Both the position numbers and the translations under genes were made by a program. The notes under the pieces were generated by a model, which was given only the letters and a program-made list of their open reading frames with translations, was not told the origin of the DNA and made no database searches. Below, one piece after another: positions 8,359 to 16,196 of a stretch of DNA of 64,000 nucleotides; position 1 is the first letter of the stretch, and every line of letters begins with the position of its first letter. The DNA lies in NCBI RefSeq assembly GCF_004803895.1, contig NZ_CP021978.1:7936001-8000000 (forward strand), read 5' to 3'. Source of the stretch: Streptomyces hawaiiensis (GTDB taxonomy: Bacteria > Actinomycetota > Actinomycetes > Streptomycetales > Streptomycetaceae).

Positions 8359-9432
8359 ATGCCCGGAAGCACAGTGCGCAAGCGGACCACGTCCCGGATC
8401 CTCGGCGCGGTGGCCCTGGCCGCCGGAGCCTCCCTGGTGCTCGCCGCCTGCGGCAGCACCGAGGACACCGGCGCCTCCGGGGCCGGAGGCGGTGACGGCA
8501 CCGGCAAGGTCGGGGTGGTGCTGCCCCTGCTGACCTCGCCGTTCTGGCAGTCGTACAACGACTACGTGCCCAAGATGGCGAAGTCCGAGGGCGTGGACGC
8601 GATGAAGACCGTCAACTCCAACAGCGACCCCTCGCAGCAGATCACCGACATCAACAACCAGCTGAACCAGGGCGTCAAGGGCTTGGTCGTCGCCCCGCTG
8701 GACAGCGCCGCCATCGAGGCCGGTCTCGACCAGGCCGAACGCAAGGGCGTGCCGGTCGTCGCCGTGGACGTGGCGCCCGACAAGGGCAAGGTCGCCATGG
8801 TGGTCCGGGCGAACAACGTCGCCTACGGCGAGAAGGCCTGCCAGTACCTCGGCGAGCACCTCACCTCCGGCAAGGTCGTGCAGATCATGGGCGACCTCGC
8901 CTCGGTCAACGGCCGCGACCGCTCCGAGGCGTTCCGCGCCTGTGTGAAGAAGAACTTCCCGAAGCTGAAGGTGCTGGAGATCCCGGCCAAGTGGGAGTCC
9001 GACACGGCGGCCTCCAAGCTCGACACCCTCCTCAACGCCAACCCCGACATCAAGGGCATCTACCTGCAGGCGGGCGGCGTCTACCTCGCGCCCACCCTCC
9101 AGACCCTCAAGTCCAAGGGCATGCTGAAGAAGGCCGGGCAGCAGGGCCACATCGCCATCGTCTCCAACGACGGCATCCCGCAGGAGTTCGACGCGATCCG
9201 CAAGGGCGAGATCGACGCGACCGTCTCGCAGCCCGCCGACGCCTACGCCAAGTACGGCATGTACTACATCAAGGCGGCGATGCGGGGGAAGACGTTCAAG
9301 CCGGGCCCGACGGACCACGACTCGACCATCGTCAAGCTGCCCAGCGGCATCCTGGAGGACCAGCTGCCCGCGCCGCTGGTCACCAAGGACAACGTCGACG
9401 ACCCCGAGCTCTGGGGCAACACGGTCCAATGA
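8359..9432 (+). CDS. ABC transporter substrate-binding lipoprotein (ribose/type I family), probable L-fucose binder
   Basis: A 357-aa lipoprotein. A basic N terminus is followed by a hydrophobic stretch and lipobox LVLAAC. The mature part is a periplasmic-binding-protein family 4 fold: KVGVVLPLLTSPFWQSYND at the start, SNSDPSQQITDINNQLNQGV, then GLVVAPLDSAAIEAGLDQA with the VVAVDV strand, and the late IVSNDGIPQEFDAIRKGEID segment. Such proteins deliver monosaccharides to RbsAC-type importers. I chose ATG 8359 because GGGAG lies 9 nt upstream and the signal peptide then has normal length; the frame is open further upstream. Its stop overlaps the next start (ATGA), so it is cotranscribed with the ATPase and the catabolic genes, which point to L-fucose or a close 6-deoxyhexose as ligand. 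Confidence 0.88.
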   Translation: MPGSTVRKRTTSRILGAVALAAGASLVLAACGSTEDTGASGAGGGDGTGKVGVVLPLLTSPFWQSYNDYVPKMAKSEGVDAMKTVNSNSDPSQQITDINNQLNQGVKGLVVAPLDSAAIEAGLDQAERKGVPVVAVDVAPDKGKVAMVVRANNVAYGEKACQYLGEHLTSGKVVQIMGDLASVNGRDRSEAFRACVKKNFPKLKVLEIPAKWESDTAASKLDTLLNANPDIKGIYLQAGGVYLAPTLQTLKSKGMLKKAGQQGHIAIVSNDGIPQEFDAIRKGEIDATVSQPADAYAKYGMYYIKAAMRGKTFKPGPTDHDSTIVKLPSGILEDQLPAPLVTKDNVDDPELWGNTVQ

Positions 9433-10919
9433 CGACGTCACTCGTGGAAGCGCGGGGCGTCGTCAAGCGCTACGGCCCCACCACCGCCCTCGCCGACGGC
9501 CGGCTCACCGTCCTGCCCGGCGAGTCCCACGCCCTGGTCGGCCGCAACGGAGCGGGCAAGTCGACCCTGGTCCGCATCCTCACCGGGCTCCAGGCCCCCG
9601 ACGAGGGCACCGTCAGCTTCGACGGCGAACCCGCGCCCCCGCTCACCGACCGGGACGCCTGGCGCCGCAAGGTCGCCTGCGTCTACCAGCACCCGACGGT
9701 CGTCCCCGAACTGACCGTCGCCGAGAACCTGTTCATCAACCGGCAGCCGCTGCGCCGGGGCTTCATCAGCTGGCGCCGGCTGCGGTCCGAAGCCGCCGCC
9801 CTGCTCGCCACCTGGGACGTGCGCGTCGACCCCGAGGCCCGCACCGCCGACCTCAGGGTCGAGGACCGGCAGATGGTGGAGATCGCCCGGGCCCTGAGCT
9901 TCGGCGCCCGCTTCATCGTCCTCGACGAACCCACCGCGCAGCTCGACAACCGGGAGATAGAGCGCCTCTTCACCCGGATGCGGGCCCTGCAGAACTCCGG
10001 CGTCACCTTCCTGTTCATCTCGCACCACCTCCAGGAGGTGTACGAGGTCTGCCAGACCGTCACGGTCCTGCGCGACGCCCGCTGGATCACCACCGCACCG
10101 GTCGCCGACCTCCCGCGCCAGGCGCTGGTGGAGGCCATGGCGGGGGAGACGATCACCGAACAGGCCGAGCGGCAGCGGACCGTCGAGGCCGCGGGCCCCG
10201 TGCTCCTCGACGTCCGCGGCCTGCGTTCGACGGCCTACGAGAACGTCGACCTCACCGTGCGCCGCGGAGAGGTCGTCGGACTCGCCGGGTCCAGCGCCAG
10301 CGGCAAGAACGAGCTGGCCGAGACCTTCACGGGACTGCACACACCCACCAGCGGGACGGCCCGGCTGGAGGGAGCGCCACTGCCGTTCGGCGACGTCCGG
10401 GGGGCCCTCGAAGCGGGAGTCGGCTTCGTGCCCCGCGACCGGCACGAGCAGGGCCTGGTCTTCGGCATGTCCATCGGCGACAACGCCACCCTCAGCGTGC
10501 TGGAACGGCTCGGCCGCTTCGGCTTCGTCGGCACCGACCGCAAACGCGGCGTCGCCACCGCGCTGATCGAACGGCTCGACATCCACGCCGAGGGCCCCGA
10601 GCAGCCCGTCTCGGACCTGTCCGGCGGCAACGCGCAGAAGGTGGTCATGGCCCGGGCCCTCGCCTCCGACCCGCGGCTCCTGGTCCTCGTCAACCCGACC
10701 GCGGGCGTCGACGTGAAGTCCAAGGAATCCCTGCTCGCCCGCGTCGACAGCGCCCGCGAGGACGGCACCGCCGTGCTCGTCGTCTCCGACGAACTCGACG
10801 ACCTCAGACGCTGCGACCGGGTCCTCGTCCTCTTCCACGGCCGTGTCGTCGCCGAGCACCGTTCGGGCTGGCGCGACCACGAGCTCATCGCCTCCATCGA
10901 AGGAGTGGACCATGGCTGA
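9429..10919 (+). CDS. Sugar ABC transporter ATP-binding protein (RbsA/MglA type, two ATPase domains)
   Basis: A 496-aa duplicated ATPase. Domain 1 has Walker A GRNGAGKST near residue 40, a signature region LRVEDRQMVEIARAL and Walker B FIVLDEPTAQLD. Domain 2 has a degenerate Walker A GSSASGKNE, the signature LSGGNAQK and LLVLVNPTAGVD in place of the usual D-E-P-T, which is typical for the less active second half of CUT2-family sugar ATPases. It energises uptake together with the neighbouring permease and binding protein. It overlaps the upstream stop by ATGA, and its own last codons overlap the permease start by 8 bp. Confidence 0.92.
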   Translation: MTTSLVEARGVVKRYGPTTALADGRLTVLPGESHALVGRNGAGKSTLVRILTGLQAPDEGTVSFDGEPAPPLTDRDAWRRKVACVYQHPTVVPELTVAENLFINRQPLRRGFISWRRLRSEAAALLATWDVRVDPEARTADLRVEDRQMVEIARALSFGARFIVLDEPTAQLDNREIERLFTRMRALQNSGVTFLFISHHLQEVYEVCQTVTVLRDARWITTAPVADLPRQALVEAMAGETITEQAERQRTVEAAGPVLLDVRGLRSTAYENVDLTVRRGEVVGLAGSSASGKNELAETFTGLHTPTSGTARLEGAPLPFGDVRGALEAGVGFVPRDRHEQGLVFGMSIGDNATLSVLERLGRFGFVGTDRKRGVATALIERLDIHAEGPEQPVSDLSGGNAQKVVMARALASDPRLLVLVNPTAGVDVKSKESLLARVDSAREDGTAVLVVSDELDDLRRCDRVLVLFHGRVVAEHRSGWRDHELIASIEGVDHG

Positions 10920-11937
10920 CACCAAGGCCCCGCCGGTGAAGCCGGTGCTCGTGACCGGCACCGGGTCGGCGAGGACCGTACTGTTGCGCAGGGCTCGCGA
11001 ACTGGCCCTCGTACCGGCCTTGTTGCTGCTCATGGTGCTCGGCACGATCGTCAACGACTCGTTCCTCACCGAGCGCAACCTGATCTCGATCCTCGGCGCC
11101 TCCGCCGCCCTCGCGATGGTCGTGCTCGCCGAGTCGCTCGTCCTCATCACCGGCAAGTTCGACCTGTCCCTGGAATCGGTGGTCGGCATCGCGCCCGCCG
11201 TCGGGGCGCTGCTCGTGCTGCCGGCCGCCCAGTCCGGCTGGGGCACCGAATTCCCCGCCGCGTTCGCCCTGCTGGCGGTCCTGGTCGCGGGCGCGACCAT
11301 CGGCGCCTTCAACGGCGTCCTGGTCGTGAAGTTCAAGCTCAACGCGTTCATCGTGACGCTGGCGATGCTGATCGTGCTGCGCGGCCTGCTGGTCGGCGCG
11401 ACCAAGGGCAAGACGCTCTTCGGCATGCCCGACAGCTTCTACTCGCTGGCCACCACCACCTTCCTCACGGTGCCGCTGTCGGTGTGGCTGGCCGCGATCG
11501 CCTTCGCGGTCGCCGGGCTGGTCCTGAAGTACCACAGGGTCGGACGCGCCCTGTACGCCATCGGCGGCAACGCGGACGCGGCCCGGGCGGCGGGCATCCG
11601 CGTGGAGCGCGTCATGCTCGGCGTGTTCGTCGTCGCGGGCGTCCTCGCCGCGGTCGGCGGCATCATGCAGACCGGCTACGTCGGCGCGATCAGCGCCAAC
11701 CAGGGCCAGAACATGATCTTCACGGTGTTCGCGGCCGCGGTGATCGGCGGCATCGCCCTCGACGGCGGCAAAGGCACCATGTTCGGCGCCCTCACCGGCG
11801 TACTGCTGCTGGGGGTCGTGCAGAACCTGCTCACCCTCGCGCAGGTGCCGTCGTTCTGGATCCAGGCCATCTACGGCGGGATCATCCTGGTCGCCCTCAT
11901 GATCGCCCGGGTCACCACCGGCCGCGCCCAGGACTGA
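10912..11937 (+). CDS. Sugar ABC transporter permease (RbsC-type)
   Basis: A 341-aa membrane protein with about 9-10 hydrophobic segments. The BPD_transp_2 family is recognisable from the early FDLSLESVVGIAPAVGALLV motif, GAFNGVLVVKFKLNAFIVTL, GGNADAARAAGIRVERV and the late GAVIGG-like AAAVIGGIALDGGKGTMFGA. One permease gene is usual for this class, which works as a homodimer. ATG 10912 lies inside the last codons of the ATPase gene. A 36-bp gap separates it from the dehydratase gene. Confidence 0.92.
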   Translation: MADTKAPPVKPVLVTGTGSARTVLLRRARELALVPALLLLMVLGTIVNDSFLTERNLISILGASAALAMVVLAESLVLITGKFDLSLESVVGIAPAVGALLVLPAAQSGWGTEFPAAFALLAVLVAGATIGAFNGVLVVKFKLNAFIVTLAMLIVLRGLLVGATKGKTLFGMPDSFYSLATTTFLTVPLSVWLAAIAFAVAGLVLKYHRVGRALYAIGGNADAARAAGIRVERVMLGVFVVAGVLAAVGGIMQTGYVGAISANQGQNMIFTVFAAAVIGGIALDGGKGTMFGALTGVLLLGVVQNLLTLAQVPSFWIQAIYGGIILVALMIARVTTGRAQD

Positions 11938-11973
11938 CGTCCCCGCCCCCGCACCCGACCCGAAAGGACCTCC

Positions 11974-13308
11974 GTGTCCCCGACGCCCGCCCGCATCACC
12001 GCGGTCGACACCCACGACATCCGTTTCCCCACCTCGCGCGAGCTCGACGGCTCCGACGCGATGAACCCGGACCCCGACTACTCGGCGGCCTACGTCGTCC
12101 TGCGCACGGACGCGGCCGACGGGCACGAGGGGCACGGATTCGCCTTCACCATCGGGCGGGGCAACGAGGTGCAGGTCGCCGCGATCGACGCGCTGCGCGG
12201 ACACCTGGTCGGCCGTGACCTGGACGAGCTGTGCGCCGACCCCTCCCTCCTCAACCGCGACCTGATCGGCGACAGTCAGCTGCGCTGGCTCGGACCCGAG
12301 AAGGGCGTGATGCACATGGCGATCGGCGCCGTCGTCAACGCCGTGTGGGACCTGGCCGCCAAGCGCGCCGGCCTGCCGCTGTGGCGGCTGCTCGCCGAGG
12401 CCGAACCCGAATGGCTCGTACGCCAGGTCGACTTCCGCTACCTCACCGACGCCCTCACCCCCGAGGAGGCCCTGACCCTGCTGCGCCAGGGCCGGAAGGG
12501 CGCCGAGGAGCGCACCGCCCGCCTGATGGAGCGCGGCTACCCCGCTTACACCACCTCGCCCGGCTGGCTCGGCTACGACGACGAGAAACTGACCCGGCTC
12601 GCGGCCGAGGCCGTCGCCGACGGCTTCCGGCAGATCAAACTCAAGGTCGGCGCCGACCTCGACGACGACATCCGCCGCTGCCGCGTGGCGCGTTCGGTCA
12701 TCGGCCCCGACCTCCGCATGGCCGTCGACGCCAACCAGCGCTGGGACGTCGACGAGGCGATCCGCTGGACCAAGGCCCTCGCCGAGTTCGACCCGTACTG
12801 GATCGAGGAGCCCACCAGCCCCGACGACATCCTCGGCCACGCGGCGATCCGGCGGGCCGTCGCCCCCGTGAAGGTCGCCACGGGCGAGCACGCGCAGAAC
12901 CGGATCGTCTTCAAGCAGCTCCTCCAGGCGGGCGCACTCGACATCGTCCAGATCGACGCGGCCCGCGTCGGCGGCGTCCCCGAGAACCTCGCGATCCTGC
13001 TGCTCGCCGCCAAGTTCGGCGTACCGGTCTGCCCACACGCGGGCGGCGTCGGCCTGTGCGAACTCGTCCAGCACCTGTCGATGTTCGACTACGTGGCCCT
13101 CACCGGCACCACCGAGGACCGCGTCATCGAGTACGTCGACCATCTGCACGACCACTTCCTCGACCCGGTGGTGATCCGTGAAGGTCACTACACGGCACCC
13201 ACCGCGCCGGGCTTCTCGGCGGCCATGCGGCCCGAGTCGCTGGCGCGGTACACCTACCCGGGCGGCGAGTTCTGGGCCGCCGACCTCCGGAAGGGGCAGG
13301 TTTCATGA
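11974..13308 (+). CDS. L-fuconate dehydratase (enolase superfamily)
   Basis: Converts L-fuconate to 2-keto-3-deoxy-L-fuconate in the cytosol. The 444-aa protein keeps the whole enolase-superfamily active site: K222 and K224 in QIKLKVGAD, metal ligands D252 (AVDANQRWD), E278 (YWIEEPTSPDD) and E305 (ATGEHAQNR), and H355 in VCPHAGGVGLCE. The spacing equals that of Xanthomonas FucD as I recall it (K218/K220, D248, E274, E301, H351) with a constant offset of four. Length and the C-terminal EYVDHLHDHFLDPV segment also fit FucD. GTG start at 11974 with AAAGGA at 11963-11968. First enzyme gene after the transporter. Confidence 0.92.
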   Translation: MSPTPARITAVDTHDIRFPTSRELDGSDAMNPDPDYSAAYVVLRTDAADGHEGHGFAFTIGRGNEVQVAAIDALRGHLVGRDLDELCADPSLLNRDLIGDSQLRWLGPEKGVMHMAIGAVVNAVWDLAAKRAGLPLWRLLAEAEPEWLVRQVDFRYLTDALTPEEALTLLRQGRKGAEERTARLMERGYPAYTTSPGWLGYDDEKLTRLAAEAVADGFRQIKLKVGADLDDDIRRCRVARSVIGPDLRMAVDANQRWDVDEAIRWTKALAEFDPYWIEEPTSPDDILGHAAIRRAVAPVKVATGEHAQNRIVFKQLLQAGALDIVQIDAARVGGVPENLAILLLAAKFGVPVCPHAGGVGLCELVQHLSMFDYVALTGTTEDRVIEYVDHLHDHFLDPVVIREGHYTAPTAPGFSAAMRPESLARYTYPGGEFWAADLRKGQVS

Positions 13309-14060
13309 GCGACTTCAAGGGTCTGAAGGCCCTGGTGACGGGCGGCGCCTCCGGCATCGGCCGGGCCACCGCCGACCTCCTGGCCGAGCGCGGCGCCCGG
13401 GTCGCCGTCCTCGACCTGGACCCGTCGCCGGTCGACAAGCCACTCCTCGGCCACCGCGCGGACGTCACCGACGACGCGTCCGTGCGTGAGGCGGTCGCGG
13501 CGGCGGTCGCCGACCTGGGCGGTCTGGACGTTCTGATCAACAACGCCGGTATCGGCGCCCAGGGCACCGTCGAGGACAACCCCGACGACGAATGGCACCG
13601 CGTCTACGACGTCAACGTCGTCGGCATGGTCCGCACCACCCGCGCCTGCCTGCCCCACCTGCGCGCCTCCGCGCACGCGGCGATCGTCAACACCTGCTCC
13701 ATCGCCGCCACCGCGGGCCTGCCGCAGCGCACCCTGTACAGCGCCACGAAGGGCGCGGTGTACTCCCTCACCCTCGCCATGGCCGCCGACCACGTCCGCG
13801 AGGGCATCCGCGTCAACTGCGTCAACCCGGGCACCGTCGACACCCCGTGGGTCGGCCGCCTCCTGGACGCCGCGCCCGACCCGGCCGCCGAACGCGCCGC
13901 CCTGGAAGCCCGCCAGCCCACCGGCCGACTGGTCTCCCCGGCCGAGGTCGCGGGTGCCATCGCCTACCTGGCGAGCCCCCTGGCCGGTGCCACCACCGGC
14001 ACCGCGCTCGCCGTCGACGGCGGCATGCAGGGCCTGCGGCTGCGCCCGGTGGCCCGGTGA
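13305..14060 (+). CDS. SDR dehydrogenase, probable 2-keto-3-deoxy-L-fuconate 4-dehydrogenase
   Basis: A 251-aa classical SDR: cofactor motif TGGASGIGRA (residues about 12-21), an acidic residue after strand 2 (VLDLDPS) favouring NAD+, NNAGIG, Ser in NTCSIAA, and catalytic YSATK. The C terminus has the usual TGTALAVDGGMQ. In the non-phosphorylating L-fucose pathway one SDR oxidises 2-keto-3-deoxy-L-fuconate at C4. Another SDR can act as L-fucose dehydrogenase, but here the aldo/keto reductase downstream is a good candidate for that step, so I assign the later oxidation. ATGA overlap with the dehydratase gene and GTGA overlap with the next gene. Confidence 0.8.
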   Translation: MSDFKGLKALVTGGASGIGRATADLLAERGARVAVLDLDPSPVDKPLLGHRADVTDDASVREAVAAAVADLGGLDVLINNAGIGAQGTVEDNPDDEWHRVYDVNVVGMVRTTRACLPHLRASAHAAIVNTCSIAATAGLPQRTLYSATKGAVYSLTLAMAADHVREGIRVNCVNPGTVDTPWVGRLLDAAPDPAAERAALEARQPTGRLVSPAEVAGAIAYLASPLAGATTGTALAVDGGMQGLRLRPVAR

Positions 14061-15052
14061 ACCGGCTCGGCCGCAGCGCCGTCGAGGTCAGCGCCCTGTC
14101 CTTCGGCGCCGCCGCCATCGGCAACCTGTACACGGAGGTCGGCGAGGAACAGGCGCACGAGGCCGTGGAGGCCGCCTGGCAGCGGGGCATCCGTTACTTC
14201 GACACCGCCCCGCACTACGGCCTCGGCCTGTCCGAACGCCGCCTCGGCGCCGCCCTGCGCGACCGGCCCCGCGACCGGTACACCGTCTCCACCAAGGTGG
14301 GCCGCCGCCTGGAACCCACGGACGGCACCGGCGACGACCTGGCGGGCGGCTTCGCCGTGCCCGCGACCCACCGCCGGGTGTGGGACTTCAGCGCCGACGG
14401 CATCCGCCGCACCCTGGAGTCCAGCCTGGAACGCCTCGGCCTCGACCGGGTCGACGTCGTCTACCTCCACGACCCCGACGAGCACGCCGAAGCGGCCTTC
14501 AGGGAGGGATACCCGGCGCTGGAGAAGCTCCGTTCCGAGGGTGTGGTCGGCGCGATCGGCGCCGGGATGAACCAGGCGGAGATGCTCACCCGCTTCGTCC
14601 GGGACACCGACGTCGACGTGGTGCTGTGCGCCGGCCGCTACACCCTGCTCGACCAGAGCGCCCTCGCCGACCTGCTGCCCGCGGCCCACGAACGCGGCAC
14701 GTCCGTCGTCATCGGCGGCGCCTTCAACTCCGGTCTGCTGGCCAACCCCGAGCCCGGGGCGAGGTACAACTACACCGTCGCCCCCTCCGAACTGGTCGAC
14801 CGTGCCCTGCGACTGAAGTCCGTCGCCGACCGTCACGGCACCACGCTGCGTGCCGCCGCCCTGGCCTTCTGCGCCGCCCACCCGGCCGTAGCCAGCGTCC
14901 TCGTCGGGGCCCGCTCGGCGCACGAAGTGCGCGACTGCGCCCACCAGTTCGCCGCCCGGATGCCCGCCGCGTTCTGGCAGGACCTGCGGGCGAAGGGTCT
15001 GCTGCCCACCGAGGCACCCGTTCCCGGCGAGGCGCCGAAGGAGCCGTCATGA
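14057..15052 (+). CDS. Aldo/keto reductase, probable L-fucose dehydrogenase (D-threo-aldose 1-dehydrogenase type)
   Basis: A 331-aa AKR. The catalytic tetrad is visible: Asp and Tyr in YFDTAPHYGLGLSERRLG, Lys in YTVSTKVGRRLEP and His in VVYLHDPDEHAE. The GLGLSERRLG and RYNYTVAP stretches are typical of the bacterial D-threo-aldose/L-fucose dehydrogenase subgroup. This subgroup oxidises L-fucose at C1 to the lactone rather than reducing aldehydes. The mutarotase, lactonase and dehydratase in the same operon support that direction. GTG start overlaps the SDR stop (GTGA), and its own stop overlaps the mutarotase start (ATGA). Confidence 0.85.
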   Translation: MNRLGRSAVEVSALSFGAAAIGNLYTEVGEEQAHEAVEAAWQRGIRYFDTAPHYGLGLSERRLGAALRDRPRDRYTVSTKVGRRLEPTDGTGDDLAGGFAVPATHRRVWDFSADGIRRTLESSLERLGLDRVDVVYLHDPDEHAEAAFREGYPALEKLRSEGVVGAIGAGMNQAEMLTRFVRDTDVDVVLCAGRYTLLDQSALADLLPAAHERGTSVVIGGAFNSGLLANPEPGARYNYTVAPSELVDRALRLKSVADRHGTTLRAAALAFCAAHPAVASVLVGARSAHEVRDCAHQFAARMPAAFWQDLRAKGLLPTEAPVPGEAPKEPS

Positions 15053-15366
15053 GGGTCGCCCTGCACACCAAGGTCCGCGCCGACCGCATCGCCGCGTACG
15101 AGGCCGCCCACCGCGAGGTCCCCGAGGAGCTCGTCCACGCCATCCGCGCCGCCGGCGCCGTCTCCTGGACGATCTGGCGCAGTGGGACGGATCTGTTCCA
15201 CGTCCTGGAGTGCGACGACTACGCCCGTCTCCTGGCCGAACTGGAGAAGCTGCCGGTCAACGTCGCCTGGCAGGCCCGCATGGCCGAGCTGCTGGACGCC
15301 GTGCACGACTACTCCGGCGAAGGCGCGGACGCCGGCCTGCCCGTCGTCTGGGAGCTGCCGTCATGA
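15049..15366 (+). CDS. L-rhamnose/L-fucose mutarotase family protein
   Basis: A 105-aa protein of the RhaM (ferredoxin-like fold) mutarotase family: MRVALHTKVRADRIAAYEAAH, EELVHAIRAAGAVSWTIWRSG, LFHVLECDDY and a conserved Trp near the end (NVAWQARMAEL). The His, Tyr and Trp residues correspond to the usual active-site set. It interconverts sugar anomers so that the dehydrogenase receives its preferred form. Translationally coupled on both sides (ATGA overlaps). Confidence 0.88.
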   Translation: MRVALHTKVRADRIAAYEAAHREVPEELVHAIRAAGAVSWTIWRSGTDLFHVLECDDYARLLAELEKLPVNVAWQARMAELLDAVHDYSGEGADAGLPVVWELPS

Positions 15367-16196
15367 CCGTCGTCGACGCCCACCACCACCTGTGGAACCT
15401 GTCCGTCCGCGACCAGGACTGGATCACCGGCCCGGAACTCGCCCCGCTGCGCCGCGACTTCACCATGAGGGACCTCGAACCCGAGGCAAGAGCCGCCGGA
15501 GTGACCCGCACGGTCCTCGTCCAGACGGTCACCGTGCCCGAGGAGACCCCCGAGTTCCTGGCCCTGGCCGACGCACACGACCTGATCGCGGGCGTCGTCG
15601 GCTGGACCGACCTCACCCGCCCCGACATCGCCGACGACCTCGCCCGGCTGCGGGAACTTCCCGGCGGCCGGTACCTCAAGGGCATCCGCCACCAGGTACA
15701 GGGCGAACCCGACCCGGACTGGCTGCTCCGCCCGGACGTACACCGCGGACTGGCCGCCGTCGCCGACGCCGGACTCGTCTACGACCTGGTGGTAGTCCCG
15801 CACCAACTGCCCGCCTGCGTCAAGGCCGCCGCCTCCCTGCCCGGCCTCACCTTCGTCCTCGACCACCTGGGCAAACCGCCCGTCGCCTCCGGCGCCCTCG
15901 AACCCTGGGCGTCCGGCCTGCGCGCCCTCGCCGCCCTGCCCAACACGGTCGCCAAACTGTCCGGCCTGGTCACCGAGGCCGACCTCGCCTCCTGGACCGT
16001 CGAGGACCTGCGCCCCTACGCCGACGTGGCCCTGGAGGCCTTCGGGCCCGGCCGGCTGATGTACGGCTCGGACTGGCCGGTGTCCACCCTCGGCGCGACG
16101 TACGGCGACATCCTGCGGTCCACGCGCCGGCTGACCGACCCGCACGATCACGCGCAGATCTTCACAACCACCGCCACCCGCGTCTACGGCCTCTGA
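15363..16196 (+). CDS. Amidohydrolase, probable L-fucono-lactonase
   Basis: A 277-aa TIM-barrel amidohydrolase of the COG3618 type. It shows the N-terminal metal motif VVDAHHHLWN, the strand end FVLDHLGKPP with a catalytic His, and the C-terminal YGSDWPVS Asp. Members hydrolyse sugar-acid lactones (L-fuconolactone, L-rhamnonolactone, galactarolactone). Position in this operon selects L-fuconolactone. It is the last gene of the operon; its 3' end overlaps the convergent membrane-protein gene by 13 bp. No gene for the final cleavage of 2,4-diketo-3-deoxy-L-fuconate follows. Confidence 0.85.
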   Translation: MTVVDAHHHLWNLSVRDQDWITGPELAPLRRDFTMRDLEPEARAAGVTRTVLVQTVTVPEETPEFLALADAHDLIAGVVGWTDLTRPDIADDLARLRELPGGRYLKGIRHQVQGEPDPDWLLRPDVHRGLAAVADAGLVYDLVVVPHQLPACVKAAASLPGLTFVLDHLGKPPVASGALEPWASGLRALAALPNTVAKLSGLVTEADLASWTVEDLRPYADVALEAFGPGRLMYGSDWPVSTLGATYGDILRSTRRLTDPHDHAQIFTTTATRVYGL

